Shown piece by piece: positions 43,024-56,446 of a DNA stretch of 64,000 nt. The stretch covers positions 620,001 to 684,000 of the forward strand of contig MBPM02000033.1 of the NCBI GenBank assembly GCA_001695595.3, written 5' to 3'. Under the pieces are notes generated by a model. The model saw only the letters and a list, made by a program, of their open reading frames with translations. It was not told the origin of the DNA and made no database searches. The DNA is from Plasmopara viticola (Eukaryota; Oomycota; Peronosporomycetes; Peronosporales; Peronosporaceae). The first letter of the stretch is position 1. Every line of letters begins with the position of its first letter. Both the position numbers and the translations under genes were made by a program.

Positions 43024-46000
43024 GCAGTTGGTGATTTCTTTTCTTTATCCGAAATGCACTTGTTTCCAGCACCTTTCACTCGTGTATAGCAAGTAAAAAC
43101 ACAGGTATATTGCAAGCAATAGGCACTGGTAAATTTAAAACGACACGGCAGGCACAAAGAAACCTTTTTTTATGCGACAATTATTGAGATTGCTTATGTT
43201 GTAGCCTACAATTGTTGAAGGATTCTTTGTCTGTTAAAGTTGTCTTTGCGTGAAAAGAAGCCTAAACAGAGTGGTGTACCTATCGACGCTTAGAACCGCG
43301 ATAGCTCTGCCTAAATTGCAGAAGGCATTACAAACATTAAATAATTTGCTCTTTAAAAGGAGTGCATCGCACACTTCAACCCACAACTACAACGGCTTGA
43401 ATGATTGACAAAACTATATAATTTTAAAAGAACGTGGCGTGGACTAAGCCAAGGCGGCCTTGACTTTTTCGGAGTCTGGTCAAGTCATATGTCTGCTTAC
43501 AGAGAATCCGAGGACTATAATCATCTCCACTGCAAAGACGCAAGATTTGTTGTTGGCACAAAGCTGATGTTCATGGCCACTCCATAGAAAATCAGCCAGC
43601 GCTGGAGGATTATTGAGACCACCTAAGGCCGTTTTTGAGCTCACGAAGCCAAAATATTGTCGATTTATGCCTAGCCAAAAATTCACTGTGGTCGAAAAAA
43701 ATACGTCATCAATTAATTACACGTCGCTGGAACGTTTGGAGGCTCTTGTATCATTGCCGATGTTTCCAAAGGCAAACTGCTAGGCATACAACTCGTCTTT
43801 TGTTTTGATTTAAAAATATCTATAAAAGTAGTTTAAAACACTCAGATAAACATGTATTGGAGGAACACGTCCTTTTTTGAGGTTACAATTAGGCAAGTGC
43901 CGTTGCACTATACAGTTAGTTATGAGCATGAACTAGTCGCCATTTTTGGTTCGATTAGAAACATAGAAAGTCAGCTACGAGCGCGGATACTTTGACTTCT
44001 ACATCAGGCCAACTTTTGTCTTTTGTGATAGAAAGGATCAACAATCTCACTTTGTTCTCATGTCAGTGGCCATTGCTATGTGACACAGTGCTCCAATCCA
44101 AGTACGAGATCAATCTTGTGCCTAGCTATTCAATTTGAGGCGAGCTATAGCGGTGGGTCTGGGACCCCATATCTGAATATTATACCGGATCTTTGACAAA
44201 CATTAGGATCTATTAAAAAAGGTGCAGTGTACGATGCTCCTAAATCCAAAACATTTCGTCAAGAACAAAGAGAATTTCTACCGTTAAACAAACCACGTTC
44301 GAGACAATTCCAGCTTTAAACTGGGCCAAGGACACAATAGCTTCGTGCTCAGTAGCTCTGATACCTCTAGCAGTGCATAGATAAAACGCACCTGGTATGA
44401 TATACAACAGCTACTTGTAATAACAATGTGTCCTGTGAATAAGGTCTTTTTACCAGCCACGTGGACATTTGTGACACCCAGGGACAGATCATGTATATCG
44501 TTACCATTTTCTTCTTGTGAAAATATCCAATCCATTCGTGGGAATACTGTGGTACGTACCTGTAGTGGTATGCATCTCACCTTTGGAGTAATGCTATCCA
44601 CACCTGATCTTGCATCCAGTGCCTTTTTGGTACCTTCTCCATTAAAAGTGCGTAGTAATTGCAATCCTCTTTAGTTCGTGTGACCACTACATCGGTAATG
44701 CTGTCAATTATACAAGTCTCTAAGCTTTGTCATCAAATATTCTCCAAATGAAAACAGGACATATGTTGCCGAAATAGTCTAGTATTATCTCGCATTCGTA
44801 ACTCTTGATGGTCGCTTGGCAAAGCACCATCGTCATTTACCTGTCCAAGATTATACACTCTGTTTTATACGTCAGACTTTGTCATTAGCAGTGCACTGCT
44901 ACAAGCATTTCCCGAGGGCAAGAAGGAGTGATCACGTTCAAATACAGCAACCCAAATGTTCATTAAAAATAATTACTTGCGAAGAAGTGTGCTCTTGTCA
45001 AGCAACCTGCTAGGCTCTATGTATTTTAAGATTCATGCAGACTCATCGTCGATACGCATGGCAACATAATCGCCTCACCCTTTGCAGAGATTGGCCAAGT
45101 GGCACTCTTAATTTGCTGGAAATGTTTTTGGGGTGAAGTAGATACCAGAAAAGCAAAACATTATCGTGGCGCCCAAACCATAAGCTACCTCATTCTACGA
45201 TTGTGATGTCGTCCATTTCGGATCAACTTTGCTGCGCGTATGTGTGTATCTCTGCAAAAGGCTCTAGGTTGTCGGCGAAAGTAGAGCGGGGCTACATCGA
45301 TTATTTGATGACAGGTCGTTTATTTCAAAATCAGCTTAAATGACTCTCCACATGCAGTGGTTTCTAATGATATATATCTTAAATACCGCATCTAGTATGA
45401 GGCTCACTATACATCGCTTAGCGGTACTTTTGCGAAAAAAAGACGTACGGCTTGGGAAGCACCCCCTCCGAATGACCCAGGAAGGTATATATAGATCTGC
45501 ACATGTGTCAGCACAATCAGGTTGGCCCATTGAATTAGAGTATCGCCAAAAGCGGCCGCATGATTGACACGCTTGTTAGTGCCAATGCGCACTGGTGGTC
45601 CATTTGTTTGAATTCTATGCTCGGTCTGTCGAAGTAATTTGCAGACAGCACATATATTTTGGACTTTGCTCACCAATTAAGCAAAAGACTCCTTTGGTGG
45701 CTTTTTTAGATACGGGTAATGGTGTAAAAATAGCAGCCAGTGTGTTCTTCAAATGTGTATTAATACAATGTGGACTCCTAGAGTTTGTCTCTTTAGACTA
45801 AGACCGTCACTGAAAAGAGTCTTTGTATCAAAAGGTCTTAAGATGCTTGATACTAGGTAAGATTTGTCCACTGCAGACCGTTCACACAGCGATAATTGGA
45901 AAATGCGAGTGCATCGCGTTGTCGAAGACGTATCGCTCGGTGTGCGCGCGGATATGTCTCGGCTTTAGATAAGCGTGTTTTTACTTTTAAAGTTTAGACT

Positions 46001-49000
46001 AAACAACGCCGCTAATACATAAACAGTCAAAACGCCATTTACGTGAATAAGTAATCTAACCTTCGCTTTCTGTAAGGTCCAGCTGTGGGATTGATGGATA
46101 TGAAATAGCCAAAAGACTTGCTGGTATAGGCTCTCCTACAATGCTAATGCACGTCGAAGGTTTGGTGTCTAAGAGCTGTTGTATCTTAAGACATCTACAA
46201 GATAAAGTATATGAAAGCCAAGATTTTTAAAAGGAATATTCTGATTAAAATGGAAGAAACAACAGGCAAGGGTTACAATATGAACGCTTGCATGATTGAA
46301 GTCTACATATCGACCTGTAATTGCAGACAATGTTTTATCTTAGGCCTAATCGATTTGATTGAAATAATTAAAATCATTGGTAGAAGAAGCTTAGCATATA
46401 CACTTGAACCTTTCCACAGAATTGCAAGCACATTCAGTGCTATGTGTTTACTTTCTCAACCCGTATTATGACGTATTGTCTTACTTAACTCGTACTAAGA
46501 CAATCCAGGTGAGCGCGAAAGCTTTTATGCTGAGGTATCCGCAAGCATGATCACGAGAGACCGGTCCAAAGATGGATTATGATTTTATTTTAAGCATGGA
46601 GATCCACAAACTCTGTCTCGAGGGATGTGATTCGAGCGACTTGCTCGTGGAGATATACAACTCAGATTCGTAAAGTTTTACATCTAATCAGACATGACTT
46701 GAATAGATCAGGGCTGTGCTTGTCCTCACGAAAACGTTAAAGGTCGTCAACCACTATTTCGTTGGCTGTATTCGCCAACGTATGTCGCGAGCGACATTAT
46801 GAGGACGAGCACGTAGTTCACTGCATGATGCTGAGACTTTGTTTTTGACTTACACTCCGTAATAAATACAGAAGATGAGCGATACTACATTCTTGCAGGA
46901 TGCCGTCACCAGGGTCAAATTCAGCATCGTGTGAAGTGAAGGCAATATCTTCGCTCCGAATTGTCATACATTTGAGGCCTCACTCTGGCATTAATATCTT
47001 GGCACTAAATACACTTTGATCATGGCGACGAGCGCTTTCAACATGAGCTTTTAACCCGCCAATACGAAGAAAGGAGATGGAGACACGAACAGATCTCACT
47101 TCGAGGTCCCTGGTGACTGCTACAAAGAAGAGCTACTGGTAGAACAATGCTGTGAGCCACAAGTCGCAGAGCAGGACTCTGTTGCAGTCGACGATTAGTC
47201 TTCTGCCAAGCAAGCTTGTCCTCAAGCCACTGTTCCACTCGCATTTTTGCAAAATGTGATCGGATAGTAAATTTCTTTGCACTTTTGTATCAAGAGCTTG
47301 TAATAATTGTCATCCTTGAACGTCTCAAGAAACCACTTTGGGGATATTTACTCGCTGCATATTCAAGCCGATCAATAAGCACAGTAGTCGGCATAAAATA
47401 GCCCCTGTACTGGCTTTTAGAATTGTGCGATCCTCACACTGAGCATTTGTCAAGGACATGAATCTAACGTCATAGGCACCGGCATAGCCTCTTCGGCAAT
47501 CAAAGCTGGCTCATCATGCATATACACAATGACCCAAATTGAAACATCAAGAACGGTCATTCATTCGTCTCGGCATGGGGGGAAGAGGGTGAGTGCTCAC
47601 CTTGACAAAGTTCAAACGCAGTTTGTCAACGCGAGGCTCATTACAACTCTTGCATGATACCTTGTATACGCCGCGCTCAATCGAGCAACACATACCAAAT
47701 ACCAAGCGCTGCACATCGACTTCTTGCGAGAGACCAGTGTCCGCATTGCGTACCCAATAATAGACCTTGCGTACAGCTTCTCTCTCGGGCCAGCCGAGTG
47801 GCGTCAACAAAGATCTCGCATTCGTGCTCAAGAAAAGAACGGAAGGCATCATTGCTAAAGCCCAGCTTGCTGATGCGCTTGACGTACAACCTGTGTTCAT
47901 TACCCTTCGATTTAACCGTCATTGTCGCTTCTCCGTCGGCCGATTAGGGATGAGCCGCGGTCAGCGCTGTCCGGATTAATGACCTCAGGACGAAACTTAG
48001 CATCGGAATCGAGGGCCAAATAGCCAACCCGTCAAGCACGACTTCCTTGCAAACATTCTCGTCAACCTTCAAGGCATCAAGACACCGGGTCACGTGGAAA
48101 GAGTTACGGGACATCACTGTTGTAAGGACGAACATTTTACAGACGTTTGGAGACGTGGCTAGATGAGCTGTCACTTGGACGTCTGAGTCGCTGTCGACGC
48201 TCGTCTTGTCGAAATGAAGGCGATCCGCAAGAATGTCAAGCTCGGAAGATAGGTGTTTAACTCTAAGATTCTTAGAAACCGAGTCGCTCCAGCGCTCCAC
48301 AAGCAGCACGACTCTTCGCCATTACGCGAAATCCTCCACCAAGGCTCTTGAAAGTTTGGCCGATCTGATTTGCATCCGAGCGACGCGGTCCTCGCTGTCA
48401 ATCAGAGAAGCTTGAAGTTTCAATTGTGTTTATCCACTCGAATTTTGAACGTCATCAAATACTTGGCACGAGAAAGCTCGTATAAAGGGACGTGGGCAAA
48501 CGAGAAGGGCTTTCGAAGACTGCTTTAAAGACTCCAATGTCGGCAGCCCAACAAAATGGGAAAGTCAAATGCGGGGAAATTGGAAGTGGCGCGGTGACGC
48601 AAAGTATCTGGGTACGACGCTGGAGAAGCGCATGAAGCGACGTTGAAGCCACACTAAATATTGATGCTCCGAGTTTGACATCGTCATCTTTTAACCGTTC
48701 TCGCCAATACTTAAAGTAAAAATGATGATAGAAACACACGTGTCGGAGCCGACGTCTGTGAAGATCTTGCCGAAGAGAAGATAAAGGTACCCGAGGGACG
48801 ATCTTACTTTGATTGAGACTGTTCTGCTAAGCTTTGCACCCGACTTTCGGAAGTAACTCCAACAAGCCCGAGCTAAATTTGAATCTCTCCACGAGATTGC
48901 TAAGAAGCATGAAGCCTTCAGCAAAAAAGCTGCTAGTCACCGTGAGAAATCGTTGTGGAGACGGTACCTTAGCTCGTTGTGCCAGCGTAGCAAGCTCTTC

Positions 49001-51151
49001 AGCAGTATATAAGCAGCAGCGCCGATGCACATGACTTTTGATCATAAGACGCGCTTGCGGCGAGCTGTAGCGCCTGTTACGATCAAAATGTACAGGTAAA
49101 AATTTCAACGCAGACACTTGACTCCACAATCCAGTCATCCAATAACCTTGAGCATGAAGTCCTGACGGTTCGTCCTCAAGGTGATGATAAGGCTCGTCAT
49201 TTGGGTCAGGCGGCCGGCCAGCTGTATTCGTCGGGTCCCCAATGATTGATCCTCAGTGATCCTGCAAAAGCCTCAGAGTATCTGCAGAGTGTTTAACAGC
49301 TCGTCCGCATTTTAATGATGCTGACACGTCATAGTTAAACGTCAGGTTTCCGAAAAATGTAATCAAACAATGTCTTTGTCGTAAAAGTTTTAAAGTTAAG
49401 GGCTGTGTCATGGCTGTACGCATGAGACAGTTGCCGTAGGTCCATAGCGCTATCTGGAAAATGCTTTTCGCCACCATCTTTCTGGTACTGCTACTCAGCC
49501 GCAGTGAGAGTCGTATGCGCTGCTCAAACCCATATTTCCTGCTGCCTCTTCAGCTTCTCGTCTTAAACTCATTCTAGCTTGCGTGTCTCGCGCTGCCATT
49601 AATGTTGCGTCTTAACCCTGTCGAATGACTGGCGCAGTTGTCGCCAAGCATCGTGCAATTTCGCTTTTGTAGCTTAAAGGACGTCCGGATAGTCGAAAAG
49701 CTTTACCGTCAAGCGCTCCATGGAGTTGAGTCATGGATCGGAGTATCAAGAAAGATTGTCAGTTACCCTCACTTCAAGTACCTGAAGTCGCTGTAGAATG
49801 GACCGCAAAGGCACCCAAAGAGCAAGATAAAATAAAGTTACGCCGAGGATGAAATTTAGTGTGGACATGTCTAAAAAGTTTACCACGCATCCAAGGGTCT
49901 CAGCTGGCAGAGCTAACTTAAGAAAGCCTTTTGTCTATTGGATGGATGCCAGGCCTGTCGGTTTTGGGATTAAGCGCTGTGTTGAGATCTCCCATGAAAT
50001 GTGCGTTGTGTCGTCGCGAATCACGTCGAACAGGAGATGCTTGCAGGAAGCTGCCTCGTCTTTGTGTTAACTGGAGCAAACACGCTGTGGATGGAGCCTA
50101 AGTCTTAATCGACGACAATTTCAACGGTCAGATTTCAATTCCACACAGGTAGCTCTTGAAGTCGCTGCTCGAATCCAAGGAACACGGATCGCAACGCCTT
50201 AAGAGCCCCACCGCTTCGGTGAAAGTTTACCACGACTTGTAATTATTGACAAAATAGTTGTGCTTAAAGCGTGCATCGTGGTTGGAGGCATGCGTGTCGA
50301 AATAGTCTTGAAGCTTACTTTCGTAGACACAATGGAATATGTTATAAAGGTATGCATCCTATTAGCAAGTAGTCAAAAGAGCGATCTTGATGGCGGGGGC
50401 CTTTATGACATTCCACTTTTCATGCTATGTGACGTTCCTTGTACGGCTAAAATAAGTTACCCAGCTGGAGGCAAAAGTAGACGTAGTTAGAGTTTAAAGT
50501 CTAATAGAAGAGTCAAACACCTGACTGCGTTGGCTGAGGCAATGAGTGCCCTCTCATGACGAGACTGGTCGTACCCACTCACCTATTTCGTGACGAGTAG
50601 CTAATATACGTCGCTGTTGCTGTCGTAAGAGTTATCACATCAACTATCGCTAAACCATCTTCTTGCCTTTAAAAACACACTTCTCGCACACGTTGCACCG
50701 ATATAGTCTTGACTCCGCAAAAGCGTCGAAGAAAGTGGCGAGCTATTGTGAGGACGTAAAAACTAACTAACAGTTAGCTTCTTCTACGACTGTGTATAGT
50801 ACTTCAAGCTCTGAGTAAATGGATGGCAGCAAGCATATTTGTATTGCATCACCACCATCACTTCGAAAGAAAGCAATCCGCACATCGAAATAATAATTCA
50901 ACTTAGAAATTTTCTTCGATGTCATATTCCATCACGCCACTTATTCTAATCCGATCCCGCGCCAAACCTTTTTAAAGAAGACTAAGCACCGAAAGGATTA
51001 CGTGGTCGGAACGCTGAGTCTTGATTATTAGATGTTCAATTGCCATCTTGATCAAAAGTTTCTCTATCAGGCGTCTATATGCATTAATACAGGCATACTT
51101 CTGGTGTTTACACAATTCTATATAGTAGTTTGTTTGTTTTCTTCTGCATTG
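43024..51151. other. Gene-poor region with scattered degenerate coding traces
   Basis: About 8 kb with no intact gene. A minus-strand frame at 44284-44664 (126 codons, including NGEGTKKALDARSGVDSI) reads somewhat gene-like but matches nothing I know. A more convincing decayed stretch at 47.5-49.1 kb is listed separately. No RNA gene or intact transposon was seen. Confidence 0.5.
47547..49138 (-). pseudogene. Degenerate protein-coding region, unidentified
   Basis: Several minus-strand frames line up end to end with gene-like composition: SPQRFLTVTSSFFAEGFML (48827-49138), LVERWSDSVSKNLRVKHLS and LDALKVDENVCKEVVLDG (47944-48309), MTVKSKGNEHRLYVKRISKL (47677-47922), and WPEREAVRKVYYWVRNADTG in another frame (47547-47900). 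Frame changes and stops separate them, and the order suggests one long, dead gene. I do not recognise the family. Confidence 0.35.
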
Positions 51152-51163
51152 GCCCATTTTAGT

Positions 51164-52313
51164 AATGTAATGTAATGTATTACGTTATCGCGTTGCCAAG
51201 GTATGCACGTGCTAGGCTCAGTCTGGCTAGTCCACGGCATAGAGTGGTGTCCGCATACGTCGAGTCTCGTTCGGCGGGCAATGCAGCCAGAACCGAGGTC
51301 AAATGGGTCTTCCATTTCTTTCGGTCTTGTGCAAGGGTACGTACCACTTCGAGGTCTTGTGCTGTCCGGAGTCGAAAGCCGGAGCCACGGGAAACAAGAT
51401 TGTGGTCGAGTGTCGAGGGGAGCGTGGTGCGGGAACGTCCGCGCCATTTTGCTGCGGTGGAGAAGAAGAAGGCACGCATCTGGAGGTCAGCTGGAATGTC
51501 GGGATAGCGGCGAAGTACATGGCCAGACAGGCGCCAGCGAGCTTGTGTCAGTCGTAGTCTCAGCGGCCGCTCATCACAGAGGTCGTAGAGTCTTGCATTC
51601 GAAATGGGTCGGGGGTAGCGATAGCCAAGAGCGTAGCGAAGCTGGCGGCGATGGAAACTCTCGAGGCCGTGGAGCTCTGACTTGGTAAGAGCCCAGTTGT
51701 ACAGCAGAATCGGTAGAACGTAGGTGTTGTACAATCGAATGCGTGTCTTGGGTGAGATGAACGTGGGGCGGAGCCAGACGGACCAGAGGCGGTGGGGCGC
51801 GAGGGTGGCCAGGGACTTGCGTCGGGATAGATCTTTAATATCGCCGAGGAGTGTTCCGAGCTTCTTAGTGTGGTGCCAGGTTTCTTCTCGGGATCGGGCG
51901 TGTCGAGTGGCGCCCGACGGGTTGCAGTGGCGGCGGATTTCGGTGACTTCGGTCTTGGCTTCGTTTTTTTTTTTTCAGGGTTAGAAGGAAGTCATCAATG
52001 CGGTGCTCACCTCTATCGTAGATCTTGGTTTCGCGGAGGCCAAGGATATCGACGCGGTAGCGCCGGAGATCTTCGGGGAGTGTTACGTGCTTCTTGCGCT
52101 TCGAACCTAGAGAATTCACATTAAAGGAGCCAATCCGGATGCGGTTGGCGCGATTAAGGGCGTGGAAGGGGGTTTGGCCTGGTGCTGGAGACCGTCGCGT
52201 CGAGGGTGAGACTCGTTAGAGACCTGCAGATGCCCGAGAGCACCTGCCCGAAGCGCGCGAGCATTAAGCCCCCGCGCTTGGAAGGAGGGCGTCACCCCAA
52301 CCTTTTCCGAAAA
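51164..52313 (-). mobile_element. Longer internally deleted LINE (non-LTR retrotransposon), copy 5
   Basis: A 1150-bp minus-strand copy with the same head and tail as the short copies and an exact 12-bp duplication GCCCATTTTAGT at 51152-51163 and 52314-52325. Read in sense, it starts with the leader and then the first part of an endonuclease domain (MNSLGSKRKKHVTLPEDLRR then YRVDILGLRETKIYDRGEHR, 51865-52119). An A-rich run at about 51965-51977 marks a deletion junction. After it comes an open 184-codon C-terminal reverse-transcriptase end (51180-51734: YNTYVLPILLYNWALTKSEL, FHRRQLRYALGYRYP, then WRLSGHVLRR). Most of the endonuclease and the catalytic RT core are missing, so it cannot move by itself. 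It shows that the short copies derive from a LINE. Confidence 0.92.
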
Positions 52314-52549
52314 GCCCATTTTAGTGTGGATGTAATTGCCTAATTTCTTAATTTTAAGTCTGGTCCCCACCTGTCCCAGGTGAAAATAGCAATTTCACGA
52401 ATTGACCCCGGAAATTTGTCCTTTATATTTAAAGGGCGATAGTTAAATCCTCCCTCAACCCCGAGCCACCGAGGCGAAGAGCAGAGAGAAGCCAAAGCGA
52501 GGGGATCGTACCCCATACCCGCACTTTGGCTCTGGCACTTCTCGCGCCC

Positions 52550-55500
52550 ATGGACGCAAATCAGCTGCGCGAATTAGAAACGCTCTGTTGCCTGCTGTAC
52601 GAAAGTGGCAACGAGGCCGAGCGGGCACATGCCCAACAGGCCGTGCTCATTCTGCAGAGCTCTGCCGAGTACATTCCACAGTGTCAGTACGTGCTCGACA
52701 ACTCGTCGTCGCCGTATGCGCTGCTCGTGGCAAGTACGAGTCTCACAAAGCTCATTACGTCGCACTGGAACAATTTCACCACGCCCCAGCGCGTGGATAT
52801 TCGTACGTCCGTCTATTCTTAGATTTGGGTCTTAAAAAGGGTTCTTTCGTCTAACGTGGCCTAAATTTCTTGACCTTTAATAGGCAATTATGTGCTTGGG
52901 TATTTGGCGCAAAAAGGACCGACGTTGGAGAAATTTGTGACCACGTCCTTGATTCAAATGGTCTGTCGTCTCACAAAGTACGGGTGGTTTGACGACGAAC
53001 AGCACCGCGAAATTGTGACGGAAGTCACCAAGTTCCTCCAAGCGACCGTGGACCACTGTGTCCTTGGGCTCCAAATCCTCAGTGAACTCGTGTCGGAGAT
53101 GAACCAGCCCGTGCCAGGCCGCAACATAACGTTTCACCGGAAAATTGCCGTGTCGTTTCGCGAAGATTCGCTCTTTCGGATTTTTCAAGTCGCGTTGACG
53201 TCGATCAAACAGCTCCAAGTGCACAATCTTCGCGGCGCGACGTTGCAGCAAGAGACCAAGATGGGGGACCAAGCGCTGGCGTTGTTGATCAAATGCCTCT
53301 CGTTTGATTTCATTGGCACGAATCCCGACGAATCGTCGGATGAAACGGGGTCGTTGCAAGTCCCGACGGCCTGGCGCGCAGTGCTCCAAGATCCCGAGAC
53401 GTTGCAATTGCTCTTTGATTACTACAAGACCACGACGCCGCCCAATACGTCCAAGTGTCTCGAAAGTCTCATGCTCTTTGCGTCGGTGCGGCGCAATCTC
53501 TTTTCGCCGGACAAAGAGCGCAGTGTGTATCTAGCCCACCTGTTGAAAGGGATTTGTGGGATTCTACGCGCCCAAGAAGGGCTCTCGGACCAACAGAATT
53601 ACCACGAATTTTGTCGCTTGATTGGCCGCTTGAAATCGAATTATCAACTCTCGGAATTGATGAAGACGGATTCGTTTCAAGAATGGATGGATTTGACCCC
53701 GGACTTTACTATTAAATCGTTTCGGCAGTGGCAATGGTCGGCGAATTCCACGCACTATTTACTGGCCTTATGGGCGCGTCTTGTGGCAGCGTTGCCCTAT
53801 GTACGCGTCGACATTGTCCCCAGCTCGCCGGACTCGGGCGTGATTAATTTCCTAGACTCGCGCGTTCCTCAAATCATTCAAGCGTACATCCAATCACGGC
53901 TCGACTCGGCCGAGCAATGCGCGCTCGATGATACGTTAGAGAACCCACTGGACGACGAAGGGGGACTGTACGAGCAGCTGGAGAAATTCCCGACGCTCTG
54001 TCACTTTGATTACCGTCAAACGGGTGAGTACCTTGTCTCGGTCTTGGATCCGATTTTGAATCAATACGCTGAAGCGTGCAGTATTTTGGACCAGACCAAC
54101 GGGGCCACGATTCCGTTGCCCCAGCAACAGCAATTGAAAAGCATGGAGGACCAAGTCGCGTGGTTGGTCTATGCAATTGGCGCTATCATTGGTGGCCAAA
54201 CGTACTCGTCCACGTCAACAGATGGCGACGAAGTCGTCGATGCCGACCTGTCCCAGCGCGTGTTTCGAGCCATGCAATTGACGGAACATCGCATCATTGC
54301 GTCGGGTGGCCAGGCAAAACCAAGCGTCCACTTTGAAGTGGCGTTGCTCTACTACTTTAGTAGTTTTCGAAAGAGTTATATTGGCGAGCAGCATGGCATG
54401 CCCTCGGCGCCCATGCCGTCGGCTTCCATGCAGCCAGCGTTGGTCGGTTCCCCCATCATGACGCCGACGGAATGTATCGTATCGTCCAAACTCAAGGCGT
54501 ACTTGCGCATGTTTGAACGCTTGGGACTGGGTGACCACACGGTTGTGGTGAACATGATGGTGACGAAAATTGGCAACAATCTCAAGTTTTGGGGCGAGGT
54601 CGAAGTGGTCATTAGCAAGACGTTGGCCCTTTTCTTTGAAGTCGCGTCGGGCTACTCGTCTGGCAAACTTTTGCTGGGGTTGGAGACCGTGCAATACTTG
54701 ATTGCGAACCATACGGCCGACGAGTTTCCATTTTTGGCCGTGCCTGCGAATACACGGCACCGCACGACGTTCCACTCGACTATTGCGCGGCTCATTTTCA
54801 CGACGGCGTTTGATGAATCGTCCGAGCGCTTTGAACGGTTTATGGAACCCATTGAAAACGTCTTGACTCAGCTCTTGCAGACGCCAAATTACCGAGTCCC
54901 CGAAGTGCGCGAGGCGGTGATTGGGGTGTGTCGGGATTTGCGGGGCATTGTCGAGCAAACGCACAATCGACGGACGTACAGTTGTATCTTTGACCTCTTG
55001 TACCCCGCGTACTTTTCCGTGTTTGTGCGTGCCGTGGATGAATTGTACGACCATCCGGCGGTGACGACGGCGCTGTTGAAATTCTTGCAGGAATTGGCGT
55101 ACAACAAGGCGCAACGCGTGACGTTTGATCAGAGTTCAGCCAGTGGGATCTTGCTCTTTCGCGAATTGAGCAGCGTCGTCGTGGCGTATGGCCGGCGAAT
55201 ACAGTCGATGGCGGCCGGCAAGAATCCGTACGGGGAAAAGTACAAGGGCGTGGCCTTGTGTCTCGGGATCCTCTACCGGGCGTTGGGTGGCAATTATGTC
55301 AATTTTGGCGTCTTTCAACTCTACAGTGACAAGTCGTTGGAGAATGCGTTGGAAGTGGCCTTGCAATTGGTCTTGTCCATTCCCCACGAAGATTTGATGC
55401 ACTATCCAAAGGTCAAGAATGCGTACTTCTTCTTTGTCGAGATTTTATTTCGCAATCAATTGGCGTCGGTCGTGGCGCTGGACGACAGTATTTTCCGGCA

Positions 55501-55966
55501 ATTGGTCCATTCGCTGCACGAAGGCATGAATTCGTACGATTTGGCCATTGCAGCGCAGTGTGCGACCGCAGTGGATCACGTTGCGTCGTTGTATTTCCAC
55601 GAAATGAAAAAGAAACGGGATACCCCAGTCAAGCACGCGCTGCGCGCCCACGTGCAACATTCCCCGACCATGTGGTCGACGTTATTGGCGGCCTTGTTGG
55701 ATCTTCTCGTCTATGGCGAAGCCAATTCGCAATGGGCGCTTTCGCGGCCAATCTTGAGCCTCACCCTCTGCAGTGAAGAAGCGTTGACCAAGTATCAACA
55801 ACAATTGAGTTCGAGTCAGCCACCTGAGCATCGGGCACAGATTGAAGAAGCGTTTGCGATCTTGTTTGCCGACGTGCGTCCGAATCTCGAAGCTGCGAAT
55901 CGCGACAAGTTTACGCAACGATTGGGGCAGTTTCGCAACACATTGCGCAGTTTCTTGACGATTTAG
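52550..55966 (+). CDS. XPO7: Exportin-7 (RanBP16-type importin-beta family receptor)
   Basis: Exon 1 52550-52802, intron 52803-52883 (GTACGT...TTTAATAG, 81 bp, phase 1), exon 2 52884-55966, giving 1,111 residues against about 1,087 in animals. The N-terminus LRELETLCCLLYESGNEAER and the block LVASTSLTKLITSHWNNFTT, followed after splicing by RNYVLGYLAQKGPTLEKFVT, is the importin-beta N-terminal (IBN) domain that binds RanGTP. TSLIQMVCRLTKYGWFDDEQ is the typical exportin-7 signature. The rest is a chain of HEAT repeats. The receptor carries proteins across the nuclear pore in a Ran-dependent way. The coding sequence is GC-rich relative to its surroundings and open throughout. The start at 52550 gives the family N-terminus. 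A LINE copy ends 236 bp upstream. Confidence 0.95.
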
Positions 55967-56446
55967 TAATTTTTTAGGGCAAGCAATTGCACAGTTTTGC
56001 GCCGAGACAAGGGACAAGGGATGCAGCTTTAGCACGACGACAATAGGAAGACGAGGGGTGCATGACGGCACGAGGTGCACGGAAAGAGGACGTTGCTTGA
56101 CGCGGTTGATGCTTAGACTTGGGTGGAGTGGACCATGGTGTGGACATTCACTGTGTCGAAGAGAGAGCATTCCAATAGACTATGAACGGGATGCACGAAT
56201 CGAAAGGAGTCGTATAAAAGTAGTCTAGTACTGCTGGATGGCGTTGATTGGACTGTACGTACGACAATGTACGAAGGAGGCTTGCCGTGCAGTAGAGCTT
56301 AGAAGTTAGTGATTGGTTTATAGACACCTTCGTATGACGGTATTGTTGCGATTTTGCTTGGAGACACCTTCATGCGACACTACGAATTAAGCTTATTACA
56401 AGATTACTTTAGACCATTTGCTTGTTCATCACGTTGTCTTGTAAGC
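55967..56446. other. Intergenic, tail-to-tail
   Basis: About 480 bp between exportin-7 and the convergent small gene. No feature recognised. Confidence 0.6.

Noticed and set aside
52877..55966. Long open frames antisense or out of frame to exportin-7 (for example minus 54215-55114, 299 codons)
   Set aside because: Mirror frames of a GC-rich coding sequence; the plus-strand exportin frame explains the region.
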